DNA of 64,000 bases from Burkholderia sp. L27(2015) (GTDB lineage Bacteria > Pseudomonadota > Gammaproteobacteria > Burkholderiales > Burkholderiaceae), in NCBI RefSeq assembly GCF_009765705.1, contig NZ_LMUX01000020.1, forward strand, positions 186,001 to 250,000, in the 5' to 3' direction. A program made the position numbers and the translations under genes. Each line of letters begins with the position of its first letter. The first letter of the stretch is position 1. A model generated the notes under the pieces. It saw only the letters and a list, made by a program, of their open reading frames with translations. It was not told where the DNA came from and made no database searches. Positions 15,557 through 24,500 of this stretch are shown here, in pieces.

Positions 15557-15591
15557 AAAGAGCATCGATCGCCAGTAGATTTCAGCTCTTT
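15557..15591 (+). terminator. weak terminator-like hairpin after rlmB
   Basis: AAAGAGC (15557-15563) and GCTCTTT (15585-15591) bracket a 21-base loop immediately after the rlmB stop; the loop is long and the T-run short, so function is uncertain. Confidence 0.35.
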
Positions 15592-15707
15592 CTCGACGTC
15601 TTCGGTCTTCGCAACGAATGGCGTTGGAATCTGCTGAACCTGCTCGCTCCCGCACGTTTTGTGCAAGCGAGCAAGGCAAAGTCAGCCGAATAAGATTGAT
15701 AACAATG

Positions 15708-15941
15708 TCACACTTCCTGCGACTCTCGCTCAGCGCTTCTCGTTGCCGGCGAAGTCACGGTGGTGTCGAGCAGATTCTGCAAAGCCTCCAATCGCTGGCG
15801 GTCCGGTACGCTCAGATCGGTGCGCTGTAGCAGGGAGTCTATGCTTTCTACCCAATAGTCTCGGTGCATCAGCCACGGATGGCAATTGAGAACGGTACGA
15901 ACCCTCTCTAGTTGCGCGATCTCGATTCTAATTTGGTTCAT
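15708..15941 (-). CDS. small hypothetical protein
   Basis: A 77-residue protein (86 if the GTG at 15968 is used) that I do not recognise. It reads MNQIRIEIAQLERVRTVLNC, then HPWLMHRDYWVESIDSLLQR and DLSVPDRQRLEALQNLLDTT: two amphipathic helical stretches joined by an aromatic loop, with no signal peptide or membrane segment, so a small helical cytoplasmic protein. The ATG at 15941 gives the cleaner N-terminus; its ribosome binding site is weak (GGTAAAAG). It is convergent with rlmB and divergent from the UPF0182 gene. The coding-like amino-acid pattern and its isolation between two convergent/divergent genes support it being real, but function is unknown. Confidence 0.5.
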   Translation of the reverse strand: MNQIRIEIAQLERVRTVLNCHPWLMHRDYWVESIDSLLQRTDLSVPDRQRLEALQNLLDTTVTSPATRSAERESQEV

Positions 15942-16195
15942 GGCGACTTTTACCGTTAGCGAACTCACTAATCAGACTTTCGGCTGTTGAGCGAGAAACT
16001 TTAGGCAAGTTAGGGATAACGATAGGCCGACGCGCGAGATCGGCTGTGCCTTGCACCGCCGGCTGTCACAGTGAAGTGGTATGTCGGAGCGGCGGCCATA
16101 CCGTTCCGGCCGGTGGGTTTGCAGGGCTACAATCATCCATCGGGTGCGAATTAGCGCCGGCCATGGGGTGACGGGCCAGCAAAGGAGCATGGTCG

Positions 16196-18952
16196 ATGTG
16201 GTCGCGAATGAGGTCCGGCATGCGCTGGAGACGCGTTGCAATCACGGTGGCGGTCGTCATCGCCGGCCTGATCGTCGTCGGGCGGCTCACCGGCGTCGTG
16301 GTCGACTGGCTGTGGTTTTCTTCGATCGGCTATGTCGACGTCTTTTGGACAATCCTTTCCACCCAAGCGCTCCTGTTTGTCGCCGTGTTCGCCGCCTCGG
16401 CGGGCACCATGTGGGTGTCGGGATTCCTGGCGCATCGCTGCGCGAGGAGCCGCGGTGCTTGGCCAGCGCGGGCAGTCCGTTCGTCGGGCACGCTGCGGGT
16501 CGTAAGCGAGCTGGGGGAGCAGGTTGCGCCGCGCATTCCGTGGCGCTCCAGCATCGCTGGCGCCGCCGTTTTCCTTGGGCTGCTTATCGCCGTGGGCGAA
16601 ATCTCGAATTGGGACGTGGCGCTTCGCTTTCTTCATCAGGTGCCCTTTGGCGAACGCGATCCGATCTTCGGCAAGGACATCGGCTTTTATCTCTTCTCGC
16701 TGCCCGCCTACGTTGCACTCAAGAATTGGCTGCTGCAACTGCTTTTCTGCAGCGCGGTCATTGCGGCCGTGGTCTACGGGCTGCGCGGCGACATCCTGCT
16801 AGAGCGGTCGTCGCGGCGACTCTCGCCCGCCGCTACCGCTCATGCTTCGGCACTGCTCGGTTTGTTCTTTGTGCTGAAGGCTTGGTCTTATGGGCTGGAC
16901 CGCTTTCTGCTGCTCTATGGCGACAACGGTGTCGTGGTCGGCGCCGGCTATACCGATATCCATGTCGAGCTGCCGGTCCTGTGGCTACTCGCCGCACTCG
17001 CCATTGCCGCATCCGTCACCTCGTGGGCCAATATGCGCTGGCGCAGCTACGGAATTTCTGTCGGCTCGGTGCTGCTCGTGTTCGGCAGCTCGTTAGCGTT
17101 CGGCCTGATCTATCCGGCGCTGTTCCAGCGCTTCTATGTCAAGCCGAGCGAGCTACAGTTGGAGACGCCCTATATCGAGCACAATATCGCGCTGACACGG
17201 CAGGCCTACGGTCTGGAGCGGATCGCGGTAAAACCGTTTCCGGCCGAGCAGGGGCTGAATCTCGCCTCGCTGCAGGCCAATCGCGCGACGATCGACAACA
17301 TCCGCCTGTGGGATGTGCAGCCGCTGATGGATACCTACGCGCAGTTGCAGGAAATCAGGACTTACTACAAATTCCTCGCCGTGGACATCGACCGCTACCC
17401 GCTTGACGCCGGTTACCGGCAGGTGATGCTGTCGGCGCGCGAGCTGGAACCGACGATGCTTGCGGAGAACGCCCAGACCTGGGTGAATCAGCATCTCCTA
17501 TTCACTCACGGCAACGGCGTGGTGATGTCGCCGGTCACCGAGAAATCCACTGAGGGCTTACCTTTCCTGTATCTGAAGGATATCCCGCCCGTCGCCAACG
17601 GTGGGCCGGCCATCCAGGAACCGCGCATCTATTTCGGTGGAGGCGATCCTGGCTACGTCATCGTGAACGGCAGCGTACCCGAATTCGACTACCCGAAGGG
17701 AGAGGACAACGCCTACACCACTTACAGCGGGCGCGACGGTATCGCCATCGGCAGCATGGCGCGACGCGGCCTCTTCGCCTGGCAGCTTGACGACCCCAAC
17801 ATCCTGCTGACTGGCTACATCACGGACAAGAGCCGGATCCTGCTGCACCGTAACATTCAGGACCGCGTGCGCACGATTGCCCCGTTCCTTAGCCTAGACC
17901 ACGACCCCTATATCGTCGTGAGCGACGGGCGCCTTTTCTGGATGCAGGACGCCTATACCACCAGCGGCTGGTTCCCCTATGCCCAGCCGGGTAACGGCGA
18001 CGGCACCAATTACATCCGCAACGCGGTCAAGGTGGTGATCGATGCGTATAGCGGCACGGTCGACTTCTATGTCAGCGATCCTGCCGATCCTATCCTGCGG
18101 ACGTACCAGCGCATTTTCCCTGGGCTATTCAAGCCTTTGCAGGCGATGCCACAAGACCTGCGGCAGCATATCCGCTATCCAGAAGATCTGTTCTTGATCC
18201 AGGCGCGACTCTACCGCGCGTACCATATGGAAGCGCCGGAAGTCTTCTATAACCGTGAGGATCTCTGGCAGTTCCCCCGAGGGTTGGCCGGCATCGATGG
18301 TGGGAATACTCCCGGCACGCCGATGACGCCGTACTACATGATCATGCGGCTGCCTGGGGAGCCGCGCGCCGAGTTCGTGCTCATGCTGCCGATGGTGCCC
18401 AGCCAGCGCGAAAATATGATCGCCTGGCTGGCGGCGCGTTGCGATTCGCCTGAGTACGGCAAGCTCATTGTCTACGCCTTCCCCAAGGATAAGCTGGTCT
18501 ATGGGCCGTTCCAGATCGAGGCGCGCATCCAGCAGAATACCGAGATCTCGCAGCAGATCTCGCTGTGGAACCAGATGGGCTCGCGCGTCATTCGCGGCAA
18601 TCTCCTGGTCGTGCCGATCGAGAACTCGATCCTTTACGTTTCGCCGCTCTACTTGCGCGCGGCGTCCGGTCAGTTGCCCGAGTTGAAGCGGGTAATCGCC
18701 GCCTATGGTGACCGCGTGGTGATGAAGGAGACCTTGGGCGCAGCCTTGGCGGCACTCTTTGAGGAGGCCACCCCGGTGGCATCGCTGTCCCCGGGCACGG
18801 CAGACGCGCGTGCCCGCGAGGCACTGGCTCATTATGAGCGGGCCATCGAGCGATTGAAGGCGGGGGATTGGAGCGGTTTCGGCTCGGAACTCGATGCTCT
18901 GCGGCCACTGCTGGAGGCACTCGGCGCTGGCCGCCCCGAGAATCAGAAGTGA
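16196..18952 (+). CDS. UPF0182 family integral membrane protein
   Basis: A 918-residue protein of the uncharacterised UPF0182 (COG1615) family. The first ~330 residues contain about seven transmembrane segments, starting with VAITVAVVIAGLIVVGRLTG and the family-typical DWLWFSSIGYVDVFWTIL; the remaining ~600 residues form a large soluble domain presumably exposed outside the inner membrane, with the conserved YIEHNIALTRQAYGL, TYSGRDGIAIGS, ILLHRNIQDRVRTIAPFL, YPEDLF and EAPEVFYNREDLW segments. The last ~90 residues (ALAHYERAIERLKAGDWSGFGSEL) carry a helical repeat-like tail. AAGGAG lies eight bases before the chosen ATG. The family is commonest in Actinobacteria and Cyanobacteria; no function has been established. 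rpiA follows 123 bases later but a functional link is unlikely. Confidence 0.9.
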   Translation: MWSRMRSGMRWRRVAITVAVVIAGLIVVGRLTGVVVDWLWFSSIGYVDVFWTILSTQALLFVAVFAASAGTMWVSGFLAHRCARSRGAWPARAVRSSGTLRVVSELGEQVAPRIPWRSSIAGAAVFLGLLIAVGEISNWDVALRFLHQVPFGERDPIFGKDIGFYLFSLPAYVALKNWLLQLLFCSAVIAAVVYGLRGDILLERSSRRLSPAATAHASALLGLFFVLKAWSYGLDRFLLLYGDNGVVVGAGYTDIHVELPVLWLLAALAIAASVTSWANMRWRSYGISVGSVLLVFGSSLAFGLIYPALFQRFYVKPSELQLETPYIEHNIALTRQAYGLERIAVKPFPAEQGLNLASLQANRATIDNIRLWDVQPLMDTYAQLQEIRTYYKFLAVDIDRYPLDAGYRQVMLSARELEPTMLAENAQTWVNQHLLFTHGNGVVMSPVTEKSTEGLPFLYLKDIPPVANGGPAIQEPRIYFGGGDPGYVIVNGSVPEFDYPKGEDNAYTTYSGRDGIAIGSMARRGLFAWQLDDPNILLTGYITDKSRILLHRNIQDRVRTIAPFLSLDHDPYIVVSDGRLFWMQDAYTTSGWFPYAQPGNGDGTNYIRNAVKVVIDAYSGTVDFYVSDPADPILRTYQRIFPGLFKPLQAMPQDLRQHIRYPEDLFLIQARLYRAYHMEAPEVFYNREDLWQFPRGLAGIDGGNTPGTPMTPYYMIMRLPGEPRAEFVLMLPMVPSQRENMIAWLAARCDSPEYGKLIVYAFPKDKLVYGPFQIEARIQQNTEISQQISLWNQMGSRVIRGNLLVVPIENSILYVSPLYLRAASGQLPELKRVIAAYGDRVVMKETLGAALAALFEEATPVASLSPGTADARAREALAHYERAIERLKAGDWSGFGSELDALRPLLEALGAGRPENQK

Positions 18953-19075
18953 CTCGAGTGGGTCGGCGTTACTTCCTCTCGGCACTGGGCTAAAATGTCG
19001 GCCAATAGGGTCTTTTCGGCATTGCGGTTCGTAGGATGCTATGCCCGATCCATTCACGACACGTAGGTTGCACTC

Positions 19076-19771
19076 ATGACTCAAGACGAACTCAAACAAC
19101 TGGTCGGCCGCGCCGCAGCCGACCTCGTGCGCGCCCATGTGGCTGCCGGCAGCATCATAGGCGTGGGCACCGGCTCTACCGCGAACTGCTTTATCGACGC
19201 GCTGGCGCTCGACAAATCACATTATCGCGGCGCAGTATCGAGCTCCGAAGCCACCACGCTGCGCCTGCATCGACATGGCATTACGGTTTTCGATTTGAAC
19301 GATGTCGATGAACTCAGCATGTACGTGGACGGTGCCGATGAAATCAACCATGCCGGTCACATGATCAAGGGCGGCGGCGGGGCACTCACGCGCGAGAAAA
19401 TCGTGGCGTCGGTCGCCAAGCAATTTGTCTGCATCGCCGATGCATCCAAGCAGGTCGAAGTGATGGGGCGGTTCCCGTTGCCGGTCGAAGTGGTGCCGAT
19501 GGCGCGCGCGGCCGTCCTGCGTCGCCTGAAGGCGTTGGGCGGCGAGCCGGTGCTACGTGTGCATGCCGATGGCGCCGTGTACATTACCGATAACGGTAAC
19601 GAGATCCTGGACGTCAAGGGTTTGCAAATCACCGATCCAGTGGCGCTGGAAGTGCAGGTCAATAGTTGGCCCGGCGTCGTGACGGTAGGGCTGTTCGCCC
19701 AGCGCGGTGCTGATCTGTGCTTGCTTGGCACCGAGCATGGCGTCGCGCGTATCGATTATCCGAGGGCTTGA
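19076..19771 (+). CDS. rpiA: ribose-5-phosphate isomerase A
   Basis: Interconverts ribose 5-phosphate and ribulose 5-phosphate in the pentose phosphate pathway. The 231-residue enzyme has the phosphate loop [13 protein letters not shown] near residue 28, the catalytic region [28 protein letters not shown] with the conserved aspartates, lysine and glutamate, and the [19 protein letters not shown] segment. Length is standard. The ATG at 19076 is the only sensible start; the upstream ribosome binding site is weak. A strong bidirectional terminator follows at 19779. Confidence 0.97.
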   Translation: MTQDELKQLVGRAAADLVRAHVAAGSIIGVGTGSTANCFIDALALDKSHYRGAVSSSEATTLRLHRHGITVFDLNDVDELSMYVDGADEINHAGHMIKGGGGALTREKIVASVAKQFVCIADASKQVEVMGRFPLPVEVVPMARAAVLRRLKALGGEPVLRVHADGAVYITDNGNEILDVKGLQITDPVALEVQVNSWPGVVTVGLFAQRGADLCLLGTEHGVARIDYPRA

Positions 19772-19778
19772 GGTTAGC

Positions 19779-19807
19779 AAAACGCCGGCATCTAGCCGGC
19801 GTTTTTT
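19779..19807. terminator. bidirectional intrinsic terminator between rpiA and yggX
   Basis: AAAACGCCGGC, loop ATCTA, GCCGGCGTTTTTT. An 11-bp GC-rich stem with a T6 run on the plus strand and T4 on the minus strand, so it can stop both rpiA and the convergent yggX transcript. Confidence 0.92.
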
Positions 19808-19865
19808 CGCGCAACAAGCGCTTGCATTAAAGCCCGAGCCGACCTAACACCAGCTCCAGTCGCAA

Positions 19866-20141
19866 TCAGTTAGGCGACGGCGGCACATAACCTTGTGCGG
19901 TATCGGCGCCTTCGCCGAAGAAGAACTTTTCGGTCTGCTTGATCAAGTACTGGCGAGCGCGCGGATCGGCCATATTCAAACGGTTTTCATTGATCAGCAT
20001 CGTCTGCTGCTTGAGCCATTCCTGCCAGGCTTCCTTCGATACACTTTCATAAATGCGCTGACCGAGTGCGCCCGGCACCGGTGGGAAATCCAGGCCTTCT
20101 GCGTCTTTATCCAGCTTTGCGCAATGAACGATACGCGCCAT
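19866..20141 (-). CDS. yggX: Fe(2+)-trafficking / oxidative damage protection protein YggX
   Basis: A 91-residue protein of the YggX family, which protects Fe-S clusters from oxidative damage and helps iron trafficking. Family landmarks are all present: [20 protein letters not shown] with the functional Cys7, [20 protein letters not shown], and [28 protein letters not shown] before the ATG is an adequate ribosome binding site. It follows argA on the same strand with an 81-base gap and probably shares its transcript. Confidence 0.96.
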   Translation of the reverse strand: MARIVHCAKLDKDAEGLDFPPVPGALGQRIYESVSKEAWQEWLKQQTMLINENRLNMADPRARQYLIKQTEKFFFGEGADTAQGYVPPSPN

Positions 20142-20222
20142 TTTTGACCTCTCTTTGTTTAACTTGATAATTAAGCGGCACAGGCCGAACCCGACTTGCG
20201 GGTCCGGTCGGACCAGTGAAAT

Positions 20223-21569
20223 TTACAGGGCTTTCATCAGCACCAGCGATTTGCGTTGCCAGTTATAAAGACGGCGACGGTCTTCGGGCAAATCGTCCAC
20301 GGTGGCTTTGACAAAACCGCGCTTGAGGAACCAGTGCTCGGTGCGGGTGGTCAGCACGAAAATACGCGTCAGGCCGCGCGCGCGGGCGCGTTGCTCGATG
20401 CGCTTGAGCAGTCGCTCGCCGTCGCCGGCGCCTTGGGCATCGGGCGACACCGTCAGGCAAGCCATTTCGCCCAGTTTTTCCTGCGGGTAGGGATAGAGTG
20501 CGGCACAACCGAACAACACGCCATCGTGCTCGATTACGGAGAAATGATCGATATCGCGTTCGATCTGATGGCGATCGCGCCGCACCAACGTGCCGTCCAT
20601 TTCCAGCGGCTCAATCAACATCAGGATACCGCCGACGTCGTCGGGCGTGGCTTCGCGCAAGCTTTCCAGGTTTTCGTACGAGATCATGGTGCCGACCCCG
20701 TCATGCGAAAACAGTTCGAGCAAAATGCTGCCGTCCAGCGAGAACGGGATAATGTGCGCACGCGGCACACCACCGCGCGCGGCACGGATCGCATGTTTGA
20801 GATAAAAGCCGGCATCGTCCTCGAGCGAGCTCGAATCGTGAATGCGCTGGGCTTCATCGAGCGACAGTTCGTGCAGCAGTTCGCCGCTGGTGTCCACGAT
20901 ACCCGGCGTCTCGGTAATGAAAATCAATTTGTCGGCGCGCAAGGCAATCGCGGCGGACGAAGCGACATCTTCCATGGACAAGTTGAATGCTTCGCCGGTC
21001 GGCGAAAATCCCAGCGGCGAGAGCAGCACGATCTTGCGGCTGGATAGCGAGTGACGAATCGATTCGGCGTCGATCTTGCGCACCACGCCGGTGTGCTGGA
21101 AATCGATGCCGTCGAGTATGCCCACTGGGCGAGCCGTGACGAAGTTGCCCGATACCATGCTCATGCGCGCATGCGCCATGGGCGTATTGGGCAAGCCTTG
21201 GCTAATCGCCGCTTCGATATCGAGACGCACTTCGCCGGCAGCTTCCTTGGACGATTCGAGCGCGCTGGCATCGGTAATGCGCATACCATGCGAAAACTCG
21301 GATTCCACTTGGCGCAGCCGCATTTGCTCCTCGACTTGCGGTCGGGAGCCATGCACGAGGACAATTTGCATCCCCATGGCATGCAAGAGCGCGATATCCT
21401 GCACCAATAGATTCAGCATGCCGTCCTGCACCAGTTCGCCGCCGAACGCGACGACAAAGGTTTTATTGCGGAAGGCATGGATATACGGCGCTACCGAGCG
21501 CAACCACTCGACGAACTGAGCCTGCTGAAATGACTCGGTGTCGGGAACAAGGTCAATTTGTGAATTCAT
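20223..21569 (-). CDS. argA: amino-acid N-acetyltransferase (N-acetylglutamate synthase)
   Basis: First enzyme of arginine biosynthesis: acetylates glutamate with acetyl-CoA. The 448-residue protein is a fusion of an amino-acid-kinase domain (residues ~20-285; KTFVVAFGGELVQDG, IVLVHGSRPQVEEQM, SPLGFSPTGEAFNLSMEDVA), which binds arginine for feedback inhibition, and a C-terminal GNAT domain (~300-448; CLTVSPDAQGAGDGERLLKRIE). The frame extends to 21614; the ATG at 21569 (MNSQIDLVPDTESFQQAQFV) fits the family start. It is divergent from hrpA with only 22 bases between the two starts, and precedes yggX. Confidence 0.95.
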   Translation of the reverse strand: MNSQIDLVPDTESFQQAQFVEWLRSVAPYIHAFRNKTFVVAFGGELVQDGMLNLLVQDIALLHAMGMQIVLVHGSRPQVEEQMRLRQVESEFSHGMRITDASALESSKEAAGEVRLDIEAAISQGLPNTPMAHARMSMVSGNFVTARPVGILDGIDFQHTGVVRKIDAESIRHSLSSRKIVLLSPLGFSPTGEAFNLSMEDVASSAAIALRADKLIFITETPGIVDTSGELLHELSLDEAQRIHDSSSLEDDAGFYLKHAIRAARGGVPRAHIIPFSLDGSILLELFSHDGVGTMISYENLESLREATPDDVGGILMLIEPLEMDGTLVRRDRHQIERDIDHFSVIEHDGVLFGCAALYPYPQEKLGEMACLTVSPDAQGAGDGERLLKRIEQRARARGLTRIFVLTTRTEHWFLKRGFVKATVDDLPEDRRRLYNWQRKSLVLMKAL

Positions 21570-21577
21570 GGCCGGAT

Positions 21578-21583
21578 TATAAT
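21578..21583 (+). promoter_or_regulatory. -10 box (TATAAT) directly before hrpA
   Basis: A perfect TATAAT inside the 22-base gap between the divergent argA and hrpA starts, preceded by GGAT. No good -35 at 17 bp is seen (positions 21555-21560 read AATTTG), although TTGTGA occurs at a 14-base spacing. If used, transcription would begin about 2 bases before the hrpA ATG. Confidence 0.5.
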
Positions 21584-21591
21584 GCGCCCCC

Positions 21592-24500
21592 ATGCCGAAT
21601 GTAGCCAAACCCACTATTCCTGATAATTTGCCTGACGCGATACAGCAACGCGAAGACGGCGCGCCGAGCGCGCCGCAACCGTCCGACGACTTGCCCGAGG
21701 CCGCTCACACGCCGTCCGGCGGCCGTGCCGAGCTTTCAGCCGCCGGTGCGCAGAGCGCGCCCAAGCCCGAACGCCCCGCACGCGAGCGATCCGAAGGCGG
21801 TCGACGTGGGCCGCCGGCGGCGCCCAATCCAGTACCCACCATCACTTTTCCGGAAGCGCTGCCGGTTTCCGCGCGCCGTGAGGAGATCGCGCGCGCGATT
21901 GCGGGCCATCAAGTGGTCATCGTCAGCGGAGAAACCGGTTCGGGCAAGACCACCCAGTTGCCGAAAATCTGCCTGACCCTGGGGCGTGGCATAGGGGTCG
22001 GCGGCAAGGGTCTGATCGGCCATACGCAGCCGCGACGAATTGCCGCAAGCGCGACCGCGCGACGCATCGCCGAGGAGCTCGGTACGCCATTTGGCGAAGT
22101 GGTCGGCTACAAAGTCCGTTTCAACGACAATCTGGCCGCCGGTGCGTCAGTCAAACTCATGACGGACGGTATTCTGCTCGCCGAGACCACCTCGGACCCG
22201 CTGCTGCGCGCCTACGACACGCTGATCATCGACGAGGCGCATGAGCGCAGCCTGAATATCGATTTCCTGCTCGGCTATCTGAAGGAAATTCTGCCGCGTC
22301 GGCCTGATTTAAAGCTGATTATCACCTCGGCAACCATCGATGCCGATCGTTTCGCGCGCCATTTCGGCAGCGCCGATAAGCCGGCACCCGTCATCGAGGT
22401 GAGCGGCCGTCTGTTTCCGGTGGAGCAGCGCTATCGGCCAGTCATGCAGCCACTAAGCCAACCGCCGCAGAAAACGGCCGATGGCACAAAAGCCAAGCCG
22501 GATGGCACACGCACCGCGCGCGAAAGCGACGGCGCGCCGCGCAGTTCGCGAGACGGCGATCGTGATCTGATCAACGCGATCACCGACGCGGTCGACGAAC
22601 TCAGTCGCGAAGGCCCGGGCGACGTGCTGGTCTTTCTCCCCGGCGAACGCGAAATTCGTGAGGCGGCAGAAGCGCTGCGCAAGCACCATCCGCCGCATAC
22701 CGAAATCCTGCCGCTATTCGCGCGCCTTTCCGCCACGGAACAAGAACGCGTGTTCAAAACGTCGAATACACGTCGCATCGTCCTGGCCACCAACGTCGCG
22801 GAGACGTCGCTGACCGTGCCTGGGATCCGCTATGTGGTCGATAGCGGGCTGGCGCGCGTGAAACGCTACTCGTATCGCAACAAGGTCGAGCAACTGCAAA
22901 TCGAACCGATTTCGCAGGCTGCGGCCAATCAGCGCGCGGGGCGATGCGGTCGCGTTGCCGACGGTATTTGCATACGCCTCTACGAAGAAAGCGATTTCCA
23001 GAGCCGCGTGCGGTTCACCGATCCTGAGATCCTGCGCTCCTCACTCGCGGCGGTGATTCTGCGTATGAAGTCGCTGCGCCTGACCGAGATCGAGACGTTT
23101 CCTTTTATCGAGCCGCCGCCGGGCCGCGCGATCGCAGATGGCTATCAATTGCTCAACGAGCTGGGCGCCGTCGACGACAACAACCAGCTCACGCCGACCG
23201 GCCGCGAGCTGGCGCGCTTGCCGTTGGACCCGCGTATCGGCCGCATGATCCTGGCCGCACGCGAGCAGGGCGCGCTCAAGGAAATGCTGATCATTGCGAG
23301 CGCTTTGTCTGTGCAGGACCCGCGCGATCGCCCCGCCGAAGCGCAGCAAGCGGCCGATCAGGCGCACAAGCAATTCGCCGACGAACGCTCGGAATTCCTC
23401 GCATGGCTGAAAATCTGGGCCTGGTTCGAGGAGGCGCTGACGCACAAGAAATCGAATCGCCTGCTGGCGGAACAGTGCCGCGCGCATTTCCTCTCGCCCA
23501 CACGCTTGCGCGAATGGCGCGACGTGCATAGCCAGTTGCTGACCGTGGTGCGCGAAATGGGCTGGCGCCTGGGCGAAAGCGAGGCCACCTTCGAGCAGAT
23601 CCATATGTCCCTGCTGGCAGGCTTGCTCGGCAATATCGGCCTGAAGGCAGAGGACGATCCGCACTATCTGGGCGCGCGCAACATCAAGTTTTATATCTGG
23701 CCTGGCTCGACGCTGGTGAAAAAAGCCGGCAAATGGGTGATGGCTGCCGAGCTGGTCGAGACGAGCCGGCTGTTTGCACGGTGTTTGGCGCGCATCGAGC
23801 CGCAGTGGTTGGAGCGCGTCGGCGCGCATCTGCTGCGTAAGTCGTTGTCCGAGCCGCATTGGGAAAAAAAATCGTCGCAGGTGGTGGCGTTCGAACGGGC
23901 CGTGCTGCACGGTCTGCCCGTGTACCAACGTCGACGGGTGAGTTTTGGCGAACAGGATCCGGCGCGGGCGCGCGAGATTTTTATACGCAGCGCGCTGGTG
24001 GAGGGCGAGTTCGAGACGCGTTTGCCGTTTTTCGCGCACAACCGCAAGCTGGTGGCCGATATCGAGCAGCTCGAACACAAATCGCGGCGGCAGGACGTGT
24101 TGGTTGACGACGAACTGATCTTTGCCTTTTACGATCAAGGTGTGCCGGCAGGCATACACACGGGCGTCGATTTTCATAAATGGTACGAGTCGGCGTCGCG
24201 GCTTGCGGAAAACCAGCAGGAAAAGCCCGCCGCTGCAAGCTCCGGGAACGGGCGGCCGGCGTCGCGGCAGCAGGGGACGCGCCTGCTGTTCTTGAACCGC
24301 GACGACCTGATGCGACACGAAGCGGCCGGGATTACCACGGACCTGTTCCCGAAGAAAGTGACGCTGGCTGGCGTCGAAATGGCACTGGCGTATCACTTCG
24401 AACCCGGTTCGCCACGTGACGGGGTCACGCTTTCAGTGCCCCTGTTCTCGCTCAATCAGATCGACGCGCGGCGCAGCGAGTGGCTGGTGCCGGGCATGCT

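Noticed and set aside
16081-17406. 441-codon plus-strand frame overlapping the UPF0182 gene
   Set aside because: The other plus frame encodes the UPF0182 family motifs and has the ribosome binding site; this one is Arg/Cys/Ala-rich noise.
23041-24396. 451-codon minus-strand frame within hrpA
   Set aside because: Antisense to a conserved helicase region; composition is of a shadow frame.
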